Shown here piece by piece: positions 19,983-20,577 of a stretch of DNA of 20,577 nucleotides. The position numbers and the translations under genes are program-made. The notes beneath the pieces were generated by a model. It was not told the DNA's origin, did not search any database, and saw only the letters and a list, made by a program, of their open reading frames with translations. Source of the DNA: Plakobranchus ocellatus (lineage: Eukaryota; Mollusca; Gastropoda; Plakobranchidae). Location of the stretch: the NCBI GenBank assembly GCA_019648995.1, contig BLXT01001042.1, positions 1,640,556-1,661,132 of the forward strand, read 5' to 3'. Position 1 is the stretch's first letter, and every line of letters starts with the position of its first letter.

Positions 19983-20190
19983 AAGCCCCTAATGTGTATT
20001 TTTCTTAAAATATTGTGCTCATTAATTTTTACAATGCAATTTTTAACTTGCCTGATTTGAGAAAACCATGTGAACTTTCGACCAATTTTGGCTTTTGTTT
20101 TTGTGTTTGCACTATTAAACACGAATAGAAAAAAAAAGGCTAGACTGTTTTTTTCCTTTTTTAATCTTGTTGTGATGTTTGTCAAGTGTT

Positions 20191-20210
20191 TTTTGTTTTG
20201 TTTTGTTTTG
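20191..20210. repeat. (TTTTG)4 microsatellite
   Basis: Four perfect TTTTG units with T-rich flanks. Confidence 0.93.
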
Positions 20211-20558
20211 TTTCATATTGACGTATTGTAACAACTGATGAAGCATCTTGCAGTTTCTGAAGAAGTAAAGTCAATGCGTTTCTGGAACTTCAGAATAGAT
20301 AAACCAAAGCATGAGGCTAAATATGAAAATCCCTGCCTGACTGTTTCTGTTTGTGAACGATGTTGATTATTTTTATATCAAATATTTTAGTAAAAATCAG
20401 AAAAAATATGTAAGCACTGTCTTCCCTGGAACAAATAAACAAGTTTAAGGCTTGACGGATTACTACTGCAGAAGCTTTTAAGCAACATTTCCCTACATAC
20501 AATGTGTTTATACTTCTTTTCACGAAAAAAAAAGTGGTGCCTGCATTTCACCTTACAT

Positions 20559-20577
20559 TCTCTCTCTCTCTCTCTCT
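20559..20577. repeat. (TC)n microsatellite cut by the window edge
   Basis: Nine and a half TC units run to the last base, so the full length is unknown. Confidence 0.95.

Larger units (their letters stand above)
18181..20577. other. Noncoding region with scattered inverted repeats
   Basis: AT-rich sequence with two inverted-repeat pairs (18189-18203 with 18736-18750; 19157-19178 with 19961-19982), a 14-base palindrome at 19456-19469, a TTTTG repeat and a terminal TC repeat. No gene is recognised. G-rich short tracts at 19181-19225 and 19931-19945 stand out. Confidence 0.55.

Noticed and set aside
19871..20185. Open frame of 104 codons on the minus strand
   Set aside because: It is built over A and T runs (Lys, Phe and Leu stretches) and overlaps a diverged repeat; no family features.
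1..20577. tRNA, rRNA, CRISPR array, phage or bacterial operon
   Set aside because: No cloverleaf, rRNA core, regularly spaced identical repeats or compact gene layout is visible; the window is a split animal gene with noncoding DNA.

Overview
The window is eukaryotic nuclear DNA from an animal. It is AT-rich, and its coding sequence is split into short exons bounded by GT...AG introns. There are no operons, ribosome binding sites or prokaryotic genes. Ten exons, all on the + strand, join into one continuous reading frame of 488 codons plus a stop. From memory of the human protein, this frame is collinear with about the last three quarters of TMEM62, a multi-pass membrane protein with a calcineurin-like metallophosphoesterase domain. 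Divergence from the human protein, kilobase introns and many simple repeats suggest an invertebrate, possibly a mollusc. That placement is inference and weak.

Layout. Positions 1-154 are the end of an intron; the exons for the N-terminus and the first metal-binding motifs lie upstream of the window. Exons at 155-320, 2741-2865, 3596-3718 and 4011-4166 encode the second half of the phosphoesterase domain, including the G-H-F-P and G-H-L-H motifs. Exons at 7449-7614 and 8215-8325 encode the linking, probably Ig-like, domain. Exons at 10953-11046, 11553-11666, 12418-12536 and 13744-14037 encode the C-terminal multi-pass membrane domain and the TGA stop at 14035-14037. All nine internal junctions keep the frame and use GT/AG sites.

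The introns hold simple repeats, a cluster of related hairpins with a paired base change (659-801), a less AT-rich patch with CCGGAATT repeats (about 4900-6650), a polypyrimidine tract (7662-7760) and GA-rich tracts (intron 9).

Positions 14038-20577 are the 3' UTR and then noncoding or intergenic DNA. Paired AATAAA signals at 14778 and 14811 are the likeliest proximal cleavage signals; later ones (16763, 16853, 20434) would allow longer transcripts. I find no convincing second gene. This stretch contains two inverted-repeat pairs (18189/18736 and 19157/19961) that may be remnants of mobile elements. I did not find a clearly new biological system; the strongest non-genic signal is the hairpin cluster in intron 1.
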